A DNA stretch of 64,000 bases, taken from contig BCHX01000005.1 in assembly GCA_001599755.1 (NCBI GenBank), forward strand, positions 3,282,409 through 3,346,408. Reading direction: 5' to 3'. Numbering within the stretch: the stretch's first letter is position 1. The text below holds more notes on this DNA, generated by a model. The model searched no databases and was not told the DNA's origin. It saw only the letters and a list, made by a program, of their open reading frames with translations. The stretch itself is not shown here. Origin of the DNA: Gliomastix tumulicola (taxonomy: Eukaryota; Ascomycota; Sordariomycetes; Hypocreales; Bionectriaceae).

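Overview
The window is nuclear DNA of a filamentous ascomycete, most likely a sordariomycete close to Hypocreales. I infer this from short spliceosomal introns (52-79 nt) with CTAAC or CTGAC branch points, from fungal-only families (Nha1/Sod2-type antiporter, F-box-like protein, multi-exon CorA-like protein), and from a very large intron-free nonribosomal peptide synthetase (NRPS) of the kind known for peptaibiotics. No species can be named from sequence alone.

Layout. 1-1331: 3' part of an ankyrin-repeat gene with a stop codon or short intron inside one repeat. 2508-3426: secreted GH16 glucanase, one intron. 4055-5639: plasma-membrane Na+/H+ antiporter, two introns. 6129-7703: F-box-like protein, no intron. 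7704-12994: gene-poor block holding a WD40 remnant on the minus strand and two identical tRNA-Ser(AGA) genes in inverted orientation. 12995-16150: CorA-like membrane protein, ten exons, with a GMN motif. 16151-20047: about 3.9 kb without a credible gene, ending in a roughly 690-nt ATG-free leader. 20048-64000: one uninterrupted reading frame of 14,651 codons, still open at the window edge.

The main object is the giant NRPS. It encodes thirteen complete modules and most of a fourteenth, in the order A-T, then twelve C-A-T, then C-A (cut). Every C domain seen has HHxxxDG and every T domain has its GGDS serine. I saw no epimerase, methyltransferase, thioesterase, reductase or polyketide domain. 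Five adenylation pockets (modules 1, 2, 3, 12, 13) read DLG(Y/F)(L/I)AG(C/V)(F/Y)K, which resembles pockets I recall for alpha-aminoisobutyrate (Aib) in peptaibol synthetases. Four A domains (modules 5, 7, 8, 10) belong to a second subfamily. The inferred product is a linear, Aib-rich peptide of at least 14 residues. Unlike the Trichoderma peptaibol synthetases I know of, the enzyme begins directly with an A domain, with no polyketide or starter-condensation loader. No tailoring, transport or regulatory gene is evident within 20 kb upstream, so any remaining cluster genes would lie downstream.
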